A stretch of 64,000 nt of DNA from contig NZ_JOJL01000020.1 in the NCBI RefSeq assembly GCF_000721705.1, positions 186,001-250,000 of the forward strand, written 5' to 3'. The position numbers and the translations under genes were made by a program. The stretch's first letter is position 1. The number at the start of each line of letters is the position of its first letter. This stretch comes from Actinoplanes subtropicus. GTDB taxonomy: Bacteria; Actinomycetota; Actinomycetes; Mycobacteriales; Micromonosporaceae. The notes below the pieces were generated by a model. The model worked only from the letters and a program-made list of their open reading frames with translations. It was not told the DNA's origin and made no database searches. This document shows positions 32,701 through 41,204 of this stretch, piece after piece.

Positions 32701-33173
32701 TCGTCGCGCTGGCCTTCAGCCCGAACGGACGCTACCTGGCCAGCGGCAGTAACGACAGCACGGCGATGCTGTGGGACGTCACGGACCGGAGCCACCCGCA
32801 GCGAATCGCCACCTTGACCGGTCACAGCCAGGGAGTCAAAACGCTGGCCTTCAACGCCGACGGCCGCACCCTGGCCACCGGCGGCGGGGACGCCACGGTG
32901 ATCCTGTGGGACGCCACCGCCCCGGCCGCACCGGTCCGGCTGGCCCAGGTGCGAGCTCCCTACGGCGAAGGGGTGTCCGGGCTGGCATTCCGCGGGGACG
33001 GGAGCACGCTCGCCGTCACCGGTTGGTCGACCGTTTCGCTGTGGAGTTACGCCAAGCTGAACAGTGTCCGCGCCGACCCGGCCAAGTACGCCTGCGCGAT
33101 CACCCACGGCGGTCTCAGCCCCGACGAGTGGTCCCGCTTCATTCCGGAGGTCAAGTACCAGCCCACCTGCTGA
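29760..33173 (+). CDS. TIR-TM-coiled-coil-WD40 protein 1
   Basis: 1137 residues from the ATG at 29760. Order: TIR domain (about 1-150; NGFISYSHAADGRLA, RALWIFRDQTGL, WVNREIEHW with Glu84 at the position of the catalytic Glu of NAD-cleaving TIRs), a transmembrane helix (about 189-210; ITLLVLALLASVTGVSA), a long Ala/Gln/Arg/Glu coiled coil (about 215-385), then a beta-propeller of many WD40-like repeats (FSPDGRTLA, LWDVTD) to about 1100. The C-terminus has YACAITHGGLSPDEWSRFIP, a tail typical of bacterial effector-WD40 proteins. Likely the propeller senses a signal and the TIR acts as NADase or scaffold. Which side of the membrane each part occupies is not certain. Confidence 0.88.
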   Translation: MTFNGFISYSHAADGRLAPAVQRGLHRLGKPWHRRRALWIFRDQTGLAVTPGLWSSIQTALDGSEYFVLLASPEAARSVWVNREIEHWMATKSADRVLPVVTDGEWAWDDDRGDFTEGSTAVPPTLRGVFAEEPFFLDLRWTQGSEHLTLQHSRFRDAIAQLAAPMHGVSKDELEGEDVRQHRRARRLLSVAAITLLVLALLASVTGVSAIRNAERARNAAAEALRQQQVADNQRDSAARSATEASRQGELAKQEQARASQASLAADQSDQAAKQSEEAAKQQQKLADKAATEAQRQRRLADQATSRKKEQERLAEQASERARQAAERAQQARQEADRQARLAAEQRREAAAAAAAAAAAAKEADRQQRIAISRRLLNQATTEIADDPRTALMLGTAAQRLDPDPETLGKVTGLVTTNQVAGRMLGVTATAYSHDGVLATLGSDNRVALWDVTDPLRPAQLSLIPDVAAAGAALQFSVDRRTLAFMDAQRGAALWDVADPSHPVRLATVPIDGLRSFALSGDQSKLVIGQTSGALTEWDIADRTHPVQISTIIEADPPMVIPSSGPVPPGLPPGPPANPVSVSLDGRWVAVEFSADVGASQVVYDLIDRAHPVRLPYITFDLLSSGGEGKRAMTISPDGKTLAVANFNGTIDLWDLTRPNDVMAPDFGSFAQSVTPPSNPTAPPDITPPPPADLDPDYEPIERLSGLTDRVTAMAYSPDGRLLAAGDQTGTATLWDLTATPEPAAVAKVQAHGPINSVSVDPASGTLVTGDSTAVATLWRLVPPGAPEQLTKLAMPGWTPLGAVFGADGRSLIAAGSYGTARTWTVTDPSHPVPGAGLTLNAGGVNAVAFSPDRRTVATVAPDGTLRVADAAQPAQATTLTVLPGRPAGLNVLSFSPDGRTLAVVADSATLMLWDVADRTRPALLARLTGAGFGAATAFSPNGRTLATAGPGDRTITLWNLTDRSAPARLATTAAGHSNDVVALAFSPNGRYLASGSNDSTAMLWDVTDRSHPQRIATLTGHSQGVKTLAFNADGRTLATGGGDATVILWDATAPAAPVRLAQVRAPYGEGVSGLAFRGDGSTLAVTGWSTVSLWSYAKLNSVRADPAKYACAITHGGLSPDEWSRFIPEVKYQPTC

Positions 33174-33211
33174 CCCGAAGTGGTTCCCGGCTTTTCTCGC
33201 GCTGCGGCGGC

Positions 33212-33262
33212 ATGCACAATCTGTCGTCGCAGCAGGCGTCGACCGCGGGGGACCAGCCATGA
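33212..33262 (+). CDS. 16-residue leader peptide before TIR gene 2
   Basis: ATG at 33212 opens MHNLSSQQASTAGDQP with its TGA overlapping the TIR 2 ATG. Same length, same overlap and 13 of 16 residues as leader 1. The upstream DNA (GGCTTTTCTCGCG) is also conserved. Confidence 0.5.
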   Translation: MHNLSSQQASTAGDQP

Positions 33263-36200
33263 CCTTCAATGGGTTCATTTCGTACAGCCATGCCGCCGAC
33301 GGGCGGCTGGCCCCGGCCGTACAGCGTGGCCTGCACCGCCTCGGCAAGCCCTGGCATCGACGCCGCGCGCTGTGGATCTTCCGGGACCAGACCGGCCTGG
33401 CGGTCACCCCCGGGCTGTGGTCCTCGATCCAGACCGCCCTGGACGGCTCGGAGTTCTTCGTACTGCTTGCCTCCCCCGAGGCCGCCCGGTCACCGTGGGT
33501 GAACCGGGAGATCGAACACTGGATCGCCACCAAGTCGGCCGAGCGGGTGCTGCCCGTGGTGACCGACGGCGATTGGAACTGGGACAACGACCGGGGCGAC
33601 TTCACCGACGACTCGACCGCGGTCCCGCCCACCCTGCGCGGTGTGTTCACCGAGGAACCGTTCTTCCTGGACCTGCGCTGGGCCCAGGGCAGCGAGCACC
33701 TGAGCCTGCAACACTCCCGCTTCCGGGACGCGATCGCCCAACTCGCCGCCCCCATGCACGGGGTCAGCAAAGACGAACTGGAAGGCGAGGACGTCCGGCA
33801 GCACCGCCAAGCCCGCCGACTCCGCGTGGGCGCCACCGTCACCCTGCTGGTGCTGGCGCTGCTGGCGTCCGTGACCGGGGTGTCGGCGATCCGCAACGCC
33901 GATCGAGCACGCAACGCCGCGGCCGAGGCGCTACGCCAGCAGCACGTCGCCAACAACCAACGCGACAACGCCACACGATTCGCGACCGAGGCAAGCCGGC
34001 AGGAAGAACTGGCGAAGCAAGAGCAGGCAAGAGCGTCCCAGGCATCCCTCACGGCGGACCAGGCCGAGCAGGCCGCAAAGCGAGCCACGCAGGACGCGGA
34101 TCAGCAGAAGACGCTGGCCGACCAGGCAGCGACCGAGACGCAGCGCCAGCGACGGCTCGCCGACCAGGCGACGTCCCGGAAACAGGAACAGGAACGGCTG
34201 GCGCAGGAGGCGTCCGAGCGGGCACGGCGGGCCCAGCAGGAGGCGGATCGGCTGGCGCGGATCGCGGCCGAGCAGCGCCAGCTGGCGGACCGGGCGGCCG
34301 CCGAGGCCGATCGGCAGCAGCGCGTCGCGGTCAGCCGGCGCCTGCTGAACCAGGCGGCGGCGGAAATCGTCGACGACCCGCGGACCGCCCTGATGCTGGG
34401 CGCGGCGGCGCAGGCTCTCAACCCCGACGCGGAGACCCGCAGCCGGCTCGCCGGCGTCGTCACGGAGACCCAGTTCGCCGGGGCACTCGCCGGCGTGACG
34501 AAGGCCGTGTACGGCCGGAGCGGCTTCCTGGCGGCTCTCGGCAACGACGACCGCGTCTCGTTGTGGAACGTGGCCGACCCGCGCCGGCCGGCCGGGCTCG
34601 GTGTGCTTCCGGAGGCCGCCTCGATCGACAGCCCCCTCGTGATCAGCTCGAACGGTCGGATGCTGGCCTTCGTCAACGCATACGGCAGGGCGGTCCTGTG
34701 GAGCGTCGCCGACCCGTCCCGTCCGGTCCGTCTCGCCACGCTGCCGACCGCCGGCTACATTGCCGCGATCGCGCTCAGCGAAGACGGGACCAGGCTCGTC
34801 ATCGGCGAGGGGGCGGGGAACACGACCGTGTGGGACACCACCGACCCGATGCACCCGGTCCAGCTCGTCAGACTGTCCGACTTCGGAAACTATCCGGTGG
34901 CGCATCTGGCGCTCAGCCCGGACGGACGCCTGCTCATCGTGGACCGCCTGCGGTTCGTTCCGGTCTACGACCTGACCGATCCCACCCATCCGGTCTCCCC
35001 GAACGCGATCCTCAGCTTCGGCATGGTGCCGATGGCGATCAGCCCGGACGGATCGACGGTCGCGGTCGGGGACAGCGACGGCACAGTGGATCTCTACTAC
35101 ACGAGGAAGAGCAACGTCCCAGACAACGATCCGGACAACGTGCCGTTCGCCCGGCTCACCGGTCTGAGCGGCAGCGTCACTTCGGTGGTGTTCAGCCCGG
35201 ACGGGCGCCTGCTGGCCGGCGGTGACGAGAACGGAAAGGCGGCGCTGTGGGACCGGACGGCGACGGGGAGTTCGGGCGCCCTGGCCATGGTGCAGGCCCA
35301 CGGGCGGATCAACTCGCTGTCCCTCGACCTGAAGGCCGGCATGCTGGTCACCGGCGACGCCTCCGCGACCACGACGCTGTGGCACGTGACCTCGTCCGGC
35401 GCTCCGGACCAGCTCGCGAAACTCGCCACGCCGGACGGGCGGGCCCTGGCCACGGTCTTCGGGCCGAACGGACGGTTCCTGGTCGCCGCCGGCTCGAACG
35501 GAACGGCGAGCACCTGGAACACCGCCAACCCCCGCCATCCCGTCCCCGGCGCCGGCTTGACCCTGAGCAGTGGGGAGGTCCGGGCGGTGGCGTTCAGCGC
35601 GGATCGCCGTTCGGTGGCCACCGTCGCCGCGGACGGGTCGCTGAGGGTGGCGGACGCGGCGCGGCCGGCCCGCGCGACAAAGCTCACGGTCCTGCCCGGG
35701 GCGGTCGGGGAAACGAACGTGATGTCGTTCAGCCCGGACGGCCGCACCCTGGCCGTCGCGGCCGACCGCCGCACCCTGATGCTCTGGGGCCTGGCCGACC
35801 GGGCCCGGCCCGCCCTCCTGACCAAGCTGAGTGGGGTCAGCTTCGGCAGTGCGCTGGCCTTCAGCCCGGACGGCCGTACGCTGGCCACCGCGGGCCCCGA
35901 CGAGCGAACGGTTACGCTGTGGAACGTGGCCGACCGCTCCGCCCCCGCCCGGATCGGCATGACGGCCGGCGGCCACAGCGACAGCGTGCAGTCGCTGGCC
36001 TTCAGCCCGAACGGCCGCTACCTGGCGAGCGGCGGCAACGACCGCACGGCCATCCTGTGGGATGTCACGGACCGGGCGCACGCGCAGCGGATCGCCAGTC
36101 TGGCGGGTCACGCGGGGACGGTGTGGTCGGTCGCGTTCAGCGCCGACGGCCGCACCCTGGCCACCGGCGGTGAGGACGCCACCGTAATTCTCTGGGACAC

Positions 36201-36480
36201 CATCAATCCGGCCTCACCGTCCCGGCTGGCAACGGTGCGAGCCTTCGGCAGCGACCAGGTGCGCGGGCTGGCGTTCCGGAGCGACGGGCGCACCGTGGCC
36301 GTCAGCGGTCAGTCCAACATGGGCGACACGACCGTCTCGCTGTGGAGCTACGCGTCGCTGAACAGCGTGCGCGCCGACCCGGCCCGGTACGCCTGCGCCA
36401 TCGTCGGCCGCGGCCTCGGCGCCGGCGAATGGGCCCACCTCATTCCGGAGATCCCGTATCGGTCCACTTGCCTGGGCTGA
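33259..36480 (+). CDS. TIR-TM-coiled-coil-WD40 protein 2 (tandem paralogue)
   Basis: 1073 residues from the ATG at 33259. Domain order as in protein 1: TIR with Glu84 in WVNREIEHW, TM helix TLLVLALLASVTGVSAI, a coiled coil that is shorter by about 20 residues, and WD40 repeats (FSPDGRTLAVAA, LAFSPNGRYLASGGNDRTAI) ending with YACAIVGRGLGAGEWAHLIP. The TIR and TM parts are almost identical to protein 1. The propeller has diverged much more, as expected if the two copies keep one effector but sense different cues. It starts 85 bases after gene 1 and may be co-transcribed, though it retains its own conserved leader. Confidence 0.88.
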   Translation: MTFNGFISYSHAADGRLAPAVQRGLHRLGKPWHRRRALWIFRDQTGLAVTPGLWSSIQTALDGSEFFVLLASPEAARSPWVNREIEHWIATKSAERVLPVVTDGDWNWDNDRGDFTDDSTAVPPTLRGVFTEEPFFLDLRWAQGSEHLSLQHSRFRDAIAQLAAPMHGVSKDELEGEDVRQHRQARRLRVGATVTLLVLALLASVTGVSAIRNADRARNAAAEALRQQHVANNQRDNATRFATEASRQEELAKQEQARASQASLTADQAEQAAKRATQDADQQKTLADQAATETQRQRRLADQATSRKQEQERLAQEASERARRAQQEADRLARIAAEQRQLADRAAAEADRQQRVAVSRRLLNQAAAEIVDDPRTALMLGAAAQALNPDAETRSRLAGVVTETQFAGALAGVTKAVYGRSGFLAALGNDDRVSLWNVADPRRPAGLGVLPEAASIDSPLVISSNGRMLAFVNAYGRAVLWSVADPSRPVRLATLPTAGYIAAIALSEDGTRLVIGEGAGNTTVWDTTDPMHPVQLVRLSDFGNYPVAHLALSPDGRLLIVDRLRFVPVYDLTDPTHPVSPNAILSFGMVPMAISPDGSTVAVGDSDGTVDLYYTRKSNVPDNDPDNVPFARLTGLSGSVTSVVFSPDGRLLAGGDENGKAALWDRTATGSSGALAMVQAHGRINSLSLDLKAGMLVTGDASATTTLWHVTSSGAPDQLAKLATPDGRALATVFGPNGRFLVAAGSNGTASTWNTANPRHPVPGAGLTLSSGEVRAVAFSADRRSVATVAADGSLRVADAARPARATKLTVLPGAVGETNVMSFSPDGRTLAVAADRRTLMLWGLADRARPALLTKLSGVSFGSALAFSPDGRTLATAGPDERTVTLWNVADRSAPARIGMTAGGHSDSVQSLAFSPNGRYLASGGNDRTAILWDVTDRAHAQRIASLAGHAGTVWSVAFSADGRTLATGGEDATVILWDTINPASPSRLATVRAFGSDQVRGLAFRSDGRTVAVSGQSNMGDTTVSLWSYASLNSVRADPARYACAIVGRGLGAGEWAHLIPEIPYRSTCLG

Positions 36481-36523
36481 CGGCCGGCTTCGACCTCGAC
36501 CAGTTCCAGCTGACCGCATAGTG

Positions 36524-36552
36524 CGGCCCGGCGGCATCCAGCCGCCGGGCCG
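36524..36552. terminator. Bidirectional hairpin between TIR gene 2 and EF-Tu
   Basis: CGGCCCGGCGGC and GCCGCCGGGCCG form a perfect 12-bp stem with loop ATCCA between convergent stops at 36480 and 36560. Confidence 0.8.
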
Positions 36553-36559
36553 TCGTTGG

Positions 36560-37747
36560 TCAGTCCAGCAAGTGTGTCACCGTGCCGGCGGCGACCGTGC
36601 GGTTGCCCTCACGGACCGCGAAGCCCATACCGGCCTCGAGCGCGATCGGCTTGCCCAGCGTGACGACCACGTCGAGCGTGTCGCCGGGCAGGACCAGGTC
36701 GCGGTCCCCCAGGTCCATCCCGCCGGACACGTCCGTGGTGTGGAAGTAGAACTGGGGGCGGTAGTCGGCCGCGAACGGGGTGTGCCGCCCGCCCTCGGCC
36801 GCCGTCAACGCGTACATGGTCGCCTTGAAGGTTTTGTGCGGCGTGACGCTGCCGGGCAGCGCGACCACCTGGCCGCGCTGCACCTGCTCGCGCTTCACCC
36901 CACGCAGGAGGACGGCGGCGTTGTCGCCGGCCTCGGCCCGCTCGAGCGACTTGCCGAACATCTCCAGCCCGGTCGCGACCGTGCCGAGCGTCGGGCCGAG
37001 ACCGACCACCTCGACCGGCTCGCCGACCCGCAGCGTGCCCCGCTCGACCTTGCCGGTCACCACCGTGCCCCGGCCGCTGATCGTCAGGACGTTCTCGATC
37101 GGCATGAGGAACGGCTCGCCGAGCTCGCGCGGCGGCACCGGCACGTACTCGTCGACCGCGTCCAGCAGGTCCACGACCGACCGCACCCACCGCGGGTCCC
37201 CCTCGAGAGCCCGGAGAGCACTCACGCGTACGACCGGAACCTCGTCGCCGGGGAAGCCGTACTCGGAGAGCAGCTCGCGGACCTCGAGCTCGACCAGGTC
37301 GAGCAGCTCCGGGTCGTCGACGGCGTCGCTCTTGTTGAGCGCCACCACCAGGTACGGCACGCCGACCCGCTGGGCGAGCAGCACGTGCTCGCGGGTCTGC
37401 GGCATCGACCCGTCCTGCGCCGACACCACGAGGATCGCGCCGTCCACCTGCGCCGCCCCCGTGATCATGTTCTTCACGTAGTCGGCGTGGCCGGGCATGT
37501 CCACGTGCGCGTAGTGCCGGTTCGGGGTCTCGTACTCGACGTGCGCGATGGTGATGGTGATGCCGCGCGCCGCCTCCTCCGGGGCCTTGTCGATCCCCTC
37601 GAACGCGACGTACCGGTTGGCGGCCGGGTCGCGCTCGGCGAGAACCTTGGTGATCGCGGCGGTCAGGGTCGTCTTGCCGTGGTCGACGTGACCCATCGTG
37701 CCGATGTTGACGTGCGGCTTCGTACGGATGAACTGGCTCTTCGCCAT
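36560..37747 (-). CDS. tuf: Elongation factor Tu, stand-alone copy
   Basis: 395 residues. All GTPase motifs are present: [45 protein letters not shown] and SALRALEGD, then domains 2 and 3 ([27 protein letters not shown]). It delivers aminoacyl-tRNA to the ribosome. It is not next to rpsL, rpsG or fusA, and several positions differ from the usual actinobacterial sequence (DMPGH for [23 protein letters not shown]). It is therefore probably an accessory EF-Tu like the tuf2/tuf3 copies of Streptomyces, which can be stress-regulated or resistant to EF-Tu antibiotics. Drug resistance cannot be read from this sequence alone. A leader of more than 90 bases with a small GC hairpin precedes it. Confidence 0.93.
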   Translation of the reverse strand: MAKSQFIRTKPHVNIGTMGHVDHGKTTLTAAITKVLAERDPAANRYVAFEGIDKAPEEAARGITITIAHVEYETPNRHYAHVDMPGHADYVKNMITGAAQVDGAILVVSAQDGSMPQTREHVLLAQRVGVPYLVVALNKSDAVDDPELLDLVELEVRELLSEYGFPGDEVPVVRVSALRALEGDPRWVRSVVDLLDAVDEYVPVPPRELGEPFLMPIENVLTISGRGTVVTGKVERGTLRVGEPVEVVGLGPTLGTVATGLEMFGKSLERAEAGDNAAVLLRGVKREQVQRGQVVALPGSVTPHKTFKATMYALTAAEGGRHTPFAADYRPQFYFHTTDVSGGMDLGDRDLVLPGDTLDVVVTLGKPIALEAGMGFAVREGNRTVAAGTVTHLLD

Positions 37748-37843
37748 GGTCTTCTCTCGATCCTCACTGGATGTAAGGGCATTTCGGTGTCACACACCCC
37801 GTCGCCAGGCGGGGCGCGTCAGAACCCGCGCAGGGAGCAGCCC

Positions 37844-37880
37844 ACCCTTCCCCGGGGTTCTGCTGCCGGTGGGGAAGGGT
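37844..37880 (-). terminator. Hairpin between the methyltransferase and EF-Tu genes
   Basis: ACCCTTCCCC (37844-37853) pairs perfectly with GGGGAAGGGT (37871-37880). It follows the methyltransferase stop at 37975 and precedes the EF-Tu start, so it is either that gene's terminator or part of the tuf leader. Confidence 0.55.
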
Positions 37881-37974
37881 CAGAGTCGCGTATCGGCGCC
37901 GGGAAGAACGCACACGGGAGCCACCACGAGGGGCAGCTGCGAACCGAGCGCGAACATGAACAGCACGGTAGCCC

Positions 37975-38568
37975 TCAACGCGCGACGGCACGATCGAATT
38001 TCGCCTTCGGCACGGTCGCGCGGTGCACGAAGGCCGGCGGCAGGTTGCGCCACACCACCCGGCTCGTCCCGGTGACGCCGAAGCGCTCCTTGAGCTCACC
38101 GGCGAACCGGCGGCCCGGCGGCGTCCAGGCCGCGTGGGCGTACGCGAACGTCGTGAACGCGCCGGTGGGGGCGAGAACGGCGGTGACCGCGTCGAGAATC
38201 CGGCGCCGGACCGGCTCCGCCATGACGGTCCACGGCAGTCCGGACACCACCGCATCGACCGGCTGATCCACCAGGCTCGCCAGCTGGGTGGCGGAACCGT
38301 GCACGACGTCCACCGGCTCCCCGCGGTAACGGTGGGCAAGGTGCTCGGCAAGGTGCCCGTTGATCTCGATCGCGACGATCCGGGCGCCGGGCGGCACCCG
38401 GCGCCGGATCGCCTCGGTGAAGACGCCCGTCCCGGGACCCAGCTCGACGACGGTCCGGGCCTGCTCCAGGCCGATGCCGTCGGTCATCGCCCGGGCAAGC
38501 GCGGGCGAACTGGCGGCGACGGCCCCGGTCAGCAGCGGGTGGCGCAGGAACTCGGTGAGAATCGACAT
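37975..38568 (-). CDS. PmtA-like (phospholipid N-methyltransferase-type) SAM methyltransferase
   Basis: 197 residues from the ATG at 38568 (MSILTEFLRHPLL); an ATG ten codons earlier is possible but has weaker context. The SAM motif is VVELGPGTGVFTEAI, with VAIEING as the acidic SAM-ribose loop. SGLPWTVMAEPVRRRILDAV and VVWRNLPPAFVHRA are typical of COG3963 phospholipid methyltransferase-like proteins, which also resemble rRNA dimethylases. No Erm-type NLPY motif is present, so rRNA methylation is less likely. It lies upstream of EF-Tu in the same direction but a hairpin separates them. Confidence 0.75.
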   Translation of the reverse strand: MSILTEFLRHPLLTGAVAASSPALARAMTDGIGLEQARTVVELGPGTGVFTEAIRRRVPPGARIVAIEINGHLAEHLAHRYRGEPVDVVHGSATQLASLVDQPVDAVVSGLPWTVMAEPVRRRILDAVTAVLAPTGAFTTFAYAHAAWTPPGRRFAGELKERFGVTGTSRVVWRNLPPAFVHRATVPKAKFDRAVAR

Positions 38569-38690
38569 GGCGGGGACGCTAGGCGCCATGATCATCATCG
38601 GTCGTCCGGCCAGTCGGCCGTCCTCGTCCTCCCGCGGGAGGACGAGGTTCGCCGTACGGGAGGACGCCCGGCCGGCCGCCGATCGATACC

Positions 38691-39896
38691 GTGAGGCCCG
38701 TGTTCCGGGTGAGCTGGTGGTCGGGAGTGTGGGCCGTCGTCTTCGCGGCGTCGGCGATCGTGGATCCGCCCGCCGGCCGGCCGTTCTGGGTGCAGGCCGT
38801 CATCCTGGCCGGGTTGGTTCTGCCGCTGCTCTGGCGTCACCAGCGGCCGGGCGCGATGACGGCGATCGTCCTCGGCGCCGCCTGGCTCGGCTTGCTCACC
38901 CGCACCTGGGCGGAGAATCTCCCGCTCGCTCACCTGTCGCTGCTGCTCATGCTCTACACGCTGGTCGTGTGCGGCCGGCAGCGAGCCGCCGTGGCCGCCG
39001 GCGTGGCAGTGGCCGCGTTCTTCGGTGCCTGGACGCTTGTCCGGGCCGCTCCGGACATGGGCTGGAGCATGCTGACCTACGGGCTGGCGATCGCCACGGT
39101 CTGGCTGCTCGCCGCGCGGGTGCGGGCCCGGCGCGCCTACCTCGACTCGATCGAGCGCCGGGCCGAGCTGGCCGACTCCGAGCGCCGGGCGCTGTCGCGG
39201 GCCGCGGCGGCCGAGGAACGGACCCGGATCGCCCGGGAACTGCACGACGTGCTCGCGCACAGCGTGAGCGTGATGGTCGTCAACGCCGAGGGTGCGCAGC
39301 TGGTCCGGGAGACCGATCCGGCCGCGGTGGACCGGACGCTGCGGTTGGTGAGCGCCACCGGGCGGGCGGCGCTGATCGAGTTGCGCCACCTGCTGGCGGT
39401 GCTGGAGGCCGGCGACCCGGCGCCGTCGCCGCAGCCGACCCTGACCGACCTGCACCGGCTGACGACCGGGGTCGACGGGGCCGCCGTCCGGATCACCGGC
39501 CGCGGCGACGACGTGCCGGCCGGCGCCGTGGTGCAGGCCTACCGGATCGTCCAGGAGGCGTTGACGAACGTGGTCAAGCACGCCGGAGCGGGCGCCGAGG
39601 CCGAGGTGACCGTCGACCTCGGCGAGCCCGGCCCGCGCCGGGCGGTCCGGATCGAGGTGCGCGACAACGGTACGGCCGCGAGCCGGGCGGAACGGCTGCC
39701 GTCGTCCGGGCGCGGCATCGCGGGCATGCGCGAACGGGTGGCGATGTTCGGCGGCACGCTGGACGCGGCGCCGCATCCCGCGGGCGGCTACCGGGTGGTC
39801 GCCACACTGCCCCTCGACCAGGCGGTCACAGCGATTCCACAGCGGGAGACCGGCAGCATGGGCGGATGTTCGACCGGCCACCCTCCCGGGTCCTGA
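38691..39896 (+). CDS. Sensor histidine kinase (HisKA_3 type)
   Basis: 401 residues from a GTG at 38691 (GTG at 38700 is an alternative). Four to five membrane helices fill residues about 5-145, with very short loops, so the sensor region is membrane-embedded. A helix leads to the dimerisation/phosphoacceptor domain EERTRIARELHDVLAHSVSV with His185. The ATPase domain has EALTNVVKHAGAG (N box), VEVRDNGTA and GRGIAGMRERVAMFGG (G box). It overlaps the response regulator by 31 bases, so the pair is one system. The signal is unknown; this architecture is common for cell-envelope or antibiotic stress sensors. Confidence 0.92.
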   Translation: MRPVFRVSWWSGVWAVVFAASAIVDPPAGRPFWVQAVILAGLVLPLLWRHQRPGAMTAIVLGAAWLGLLTRTWAENLPLAHLSLLLMLYTLVVCGRQRAAVAAGVAVAAFFGAWTLVRAAPDMGWSMLTYGLAIATVWLLAARVRARRAYLDSIERRAELADSERRALSRAAAAEERTRIARELHDVLAHSVSVMVVNAEGAQLVRETDPAAVDRTLRLVSATGRAALIELRHLLAVLEAGDPAPSPQPTLTDLHRLTTGVDGAAVRITGRGDDVPAGAVVQAYRIVQEALTNVVKHAGAGAEAEVTVDLGEPGPRRAVRIEVRDNGTAASRAERLPSSGRGIAGMRERVAMFGGTLDAAPHPAGGYRVVATLPLDQAVTAIPQRETGSMGGCSTGHPPGS

Positions 39897-40534
39897 TCTG
39901 CGACGACCAGGAGATGATGCGGGTCGGCCTCCGTATGGTGGTCGACAGCCAACCCGATCTCACCGTCGTCGGCGAGGCCGCCGACGGCCTCCAGGCGATC
40001 GACGCCGCGGCCGAGCACCGGCCGGAGGTGATCCTTCTGGACGTTCGCATGCCCGGCCTGGACGGCGTGGCCGCGGCCGGGCGGATCCGCGCCGCGCTGC
40101 CCGCCACCCGGATCCTGATGATCACGACGTTCGACCTGGACGAGTATGCCTTCGCGGCGTTGCGGGCCGGGGCGGACGGCTTCCTGGTGAAGGATGCTCC
40201 CGCCGCGGAGATGCTGGTGGCGATCCGCGGCGTGCTGCGCGGCGATCCGATGGTGTCGCCGTCGGTGACCCGGCGGCTGCTGGAGCGGTACGTCACCGCC
40301 GGCCCCGGGCCGCTGCCCGACCCGCGGCTGAAACGGCTCACCGACCGGGAGCGGGAGGTGCTGAGCCTGGTCGCGCGCGGGCTGAGCAACGCCGAGATCG
40401 CCGGCCGGCTCCACCTCGGCGAGACCACGGTGAAGACCCACGTGGGCCGGATCCTCGCCAAACTCGGAGTGCGGGACCGGATCGGTGCCGTCGTCCGGGC
40501 GTACGAAAGCGGGTTGATTCGGCCCGGCGCCTGA
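39866..40534 (+). CDS. NarL/FixJ-type response regulator
   Basis: 222 residues from the ATG at 39866. The receiver domain has DD at residues 13-14, phospho-acceptor Asp59 (VILLDVRMPG), a conserved Thr (MITTF) and Lys in LVKDAP. The LuxR-type helix-turn-helix is LTDREREVLSLVARGLSNAE through ETTVKTHVGRILAKLG (about residues 155-205). It is translated from inside the end of its kinase gene. Regulated genes are not evident; no neighbouring transporter is present on the same strand. Confidence 0.93.
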   Translation: MFDRPPSRVLICDDQEMMRVGLRMVVDSQPDLTVVGEAADGLQAIDAAAEHRPEVILLDVRMPGLDGVAAAGRIRAALPATRILMITTFDLDEYAFAALRAGADGFLVKDAPAAEMLVAIRGVLRGDPMVSPSVTRRLLERYVTAGPGPLPDPRLKRLTDREREVLSLVARGLSNAEIAGRLHLGETTVKTHVGRILAKLGVRDRIGAVVRAYESGLIRPGA

Positions 40535-40539
40535 GTGGA

Positions 40540-41151
40540 TCAAGCCGATCGGCCGGACCGGTGGGCCTCGCGCTGTTCGGTGACCCATCGCTCGGCCTGA
40601 TCCACCGATGCCGCGAGCGGCCGGCCGCTGGTGTCGATGACGTGGGTGTGCCATCGGGGGTCCTCGGCGGTCCACCCGGTCCACCGGTGCCAGGCCATCT
40701 CCGGCCAGCTCCCGCTGATGATGACCGCCGGCCGGTAACGCGGGTCGCGGGCGTGGCCGCGGTGCCAGGCGGCCCAGCCGCAGAAGGCGTCGATGGCGGC
40801 GTGCTCCCATCGACCCTTGTCACGGACGGCGAGGCGGTCGCGCCGTTCCTGGTCGGCGACGTCGATCAGGCAGACCGCGATCCCGTTCAGCAGCGGGGCC
40901 GAGGGCGCGGCCAGGACCTCGCCCAGCGGCGAGTTCCCGGTCAGCAACAGGTCCAGGCCACGGTCCTGATATTCCAGCGCGCGCCGGACCCACACCTCGG
41001 TCATGCGATTGCGCCAGTGCGGCGGGATCGGCGGCTCCGGGACGCCGACCTCGTCGAAGTCGTGCACCACGACCCCGTCCAGTCGGCCGGCGAGGGCGAA
41101 GGCGAGTGTGGTCTTGCCCGCGCCGCTGGATCCGGTCAGCTTGAGCAGCAT
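40540..41151 (-). CDS. P-loop AAA/kinase-like protein
   Basis: 203 residues from an ATG at 41151. Walker A GSSGAGKTT at residues 7-15, then HDFDEVG, a motif seen in small nucleotide-kinase-like NTPases, and LLLTGNSPLGEVL. A CLIDVADQERRDRL stretch contains a possible lid. The rest (WPEMAWHRWTGWTAEDPRW) is tryptophan-rich. It is probably a small-molecule kinase or a resistance-type phosphotransferase, but the substrate is unknown. It converges with the response regulator five bases away. Confidence 0.75.
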   Translation of the reverse strand: MLLKLTGSSGAGKTTLAFALAGRLDGVVVHDFDEVGVPEPPIPPHWRNRMTEVWVRRALEYQDRGLDLLLTGNSPLGEVLAAPSAPLLNGIAVCLIDVADQERRDRLAVRDKGRWEHAAIDAFCGWAAWHRGHARDPRYRPAVIISGSWPEMAWHRWTGWTAEDPRWHTHVIDTSGRPLAASVDQAERWVTEQREAHRSGRSA

Positions 41152-41204
41152 CCGGCCAGAGTGACAGCCGGCAGCGACTTTCTCGACTGGTTTGTCGGCC
41201 GCCG

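Noticed and set aside
37975..38568. Erm-type 23S rRNA dimethylase (macrolide resistance)
   Set aside because: Lacks the NLPY-type motif and matches PmtA-like blocks better (SGLPW, NLPPAFV).
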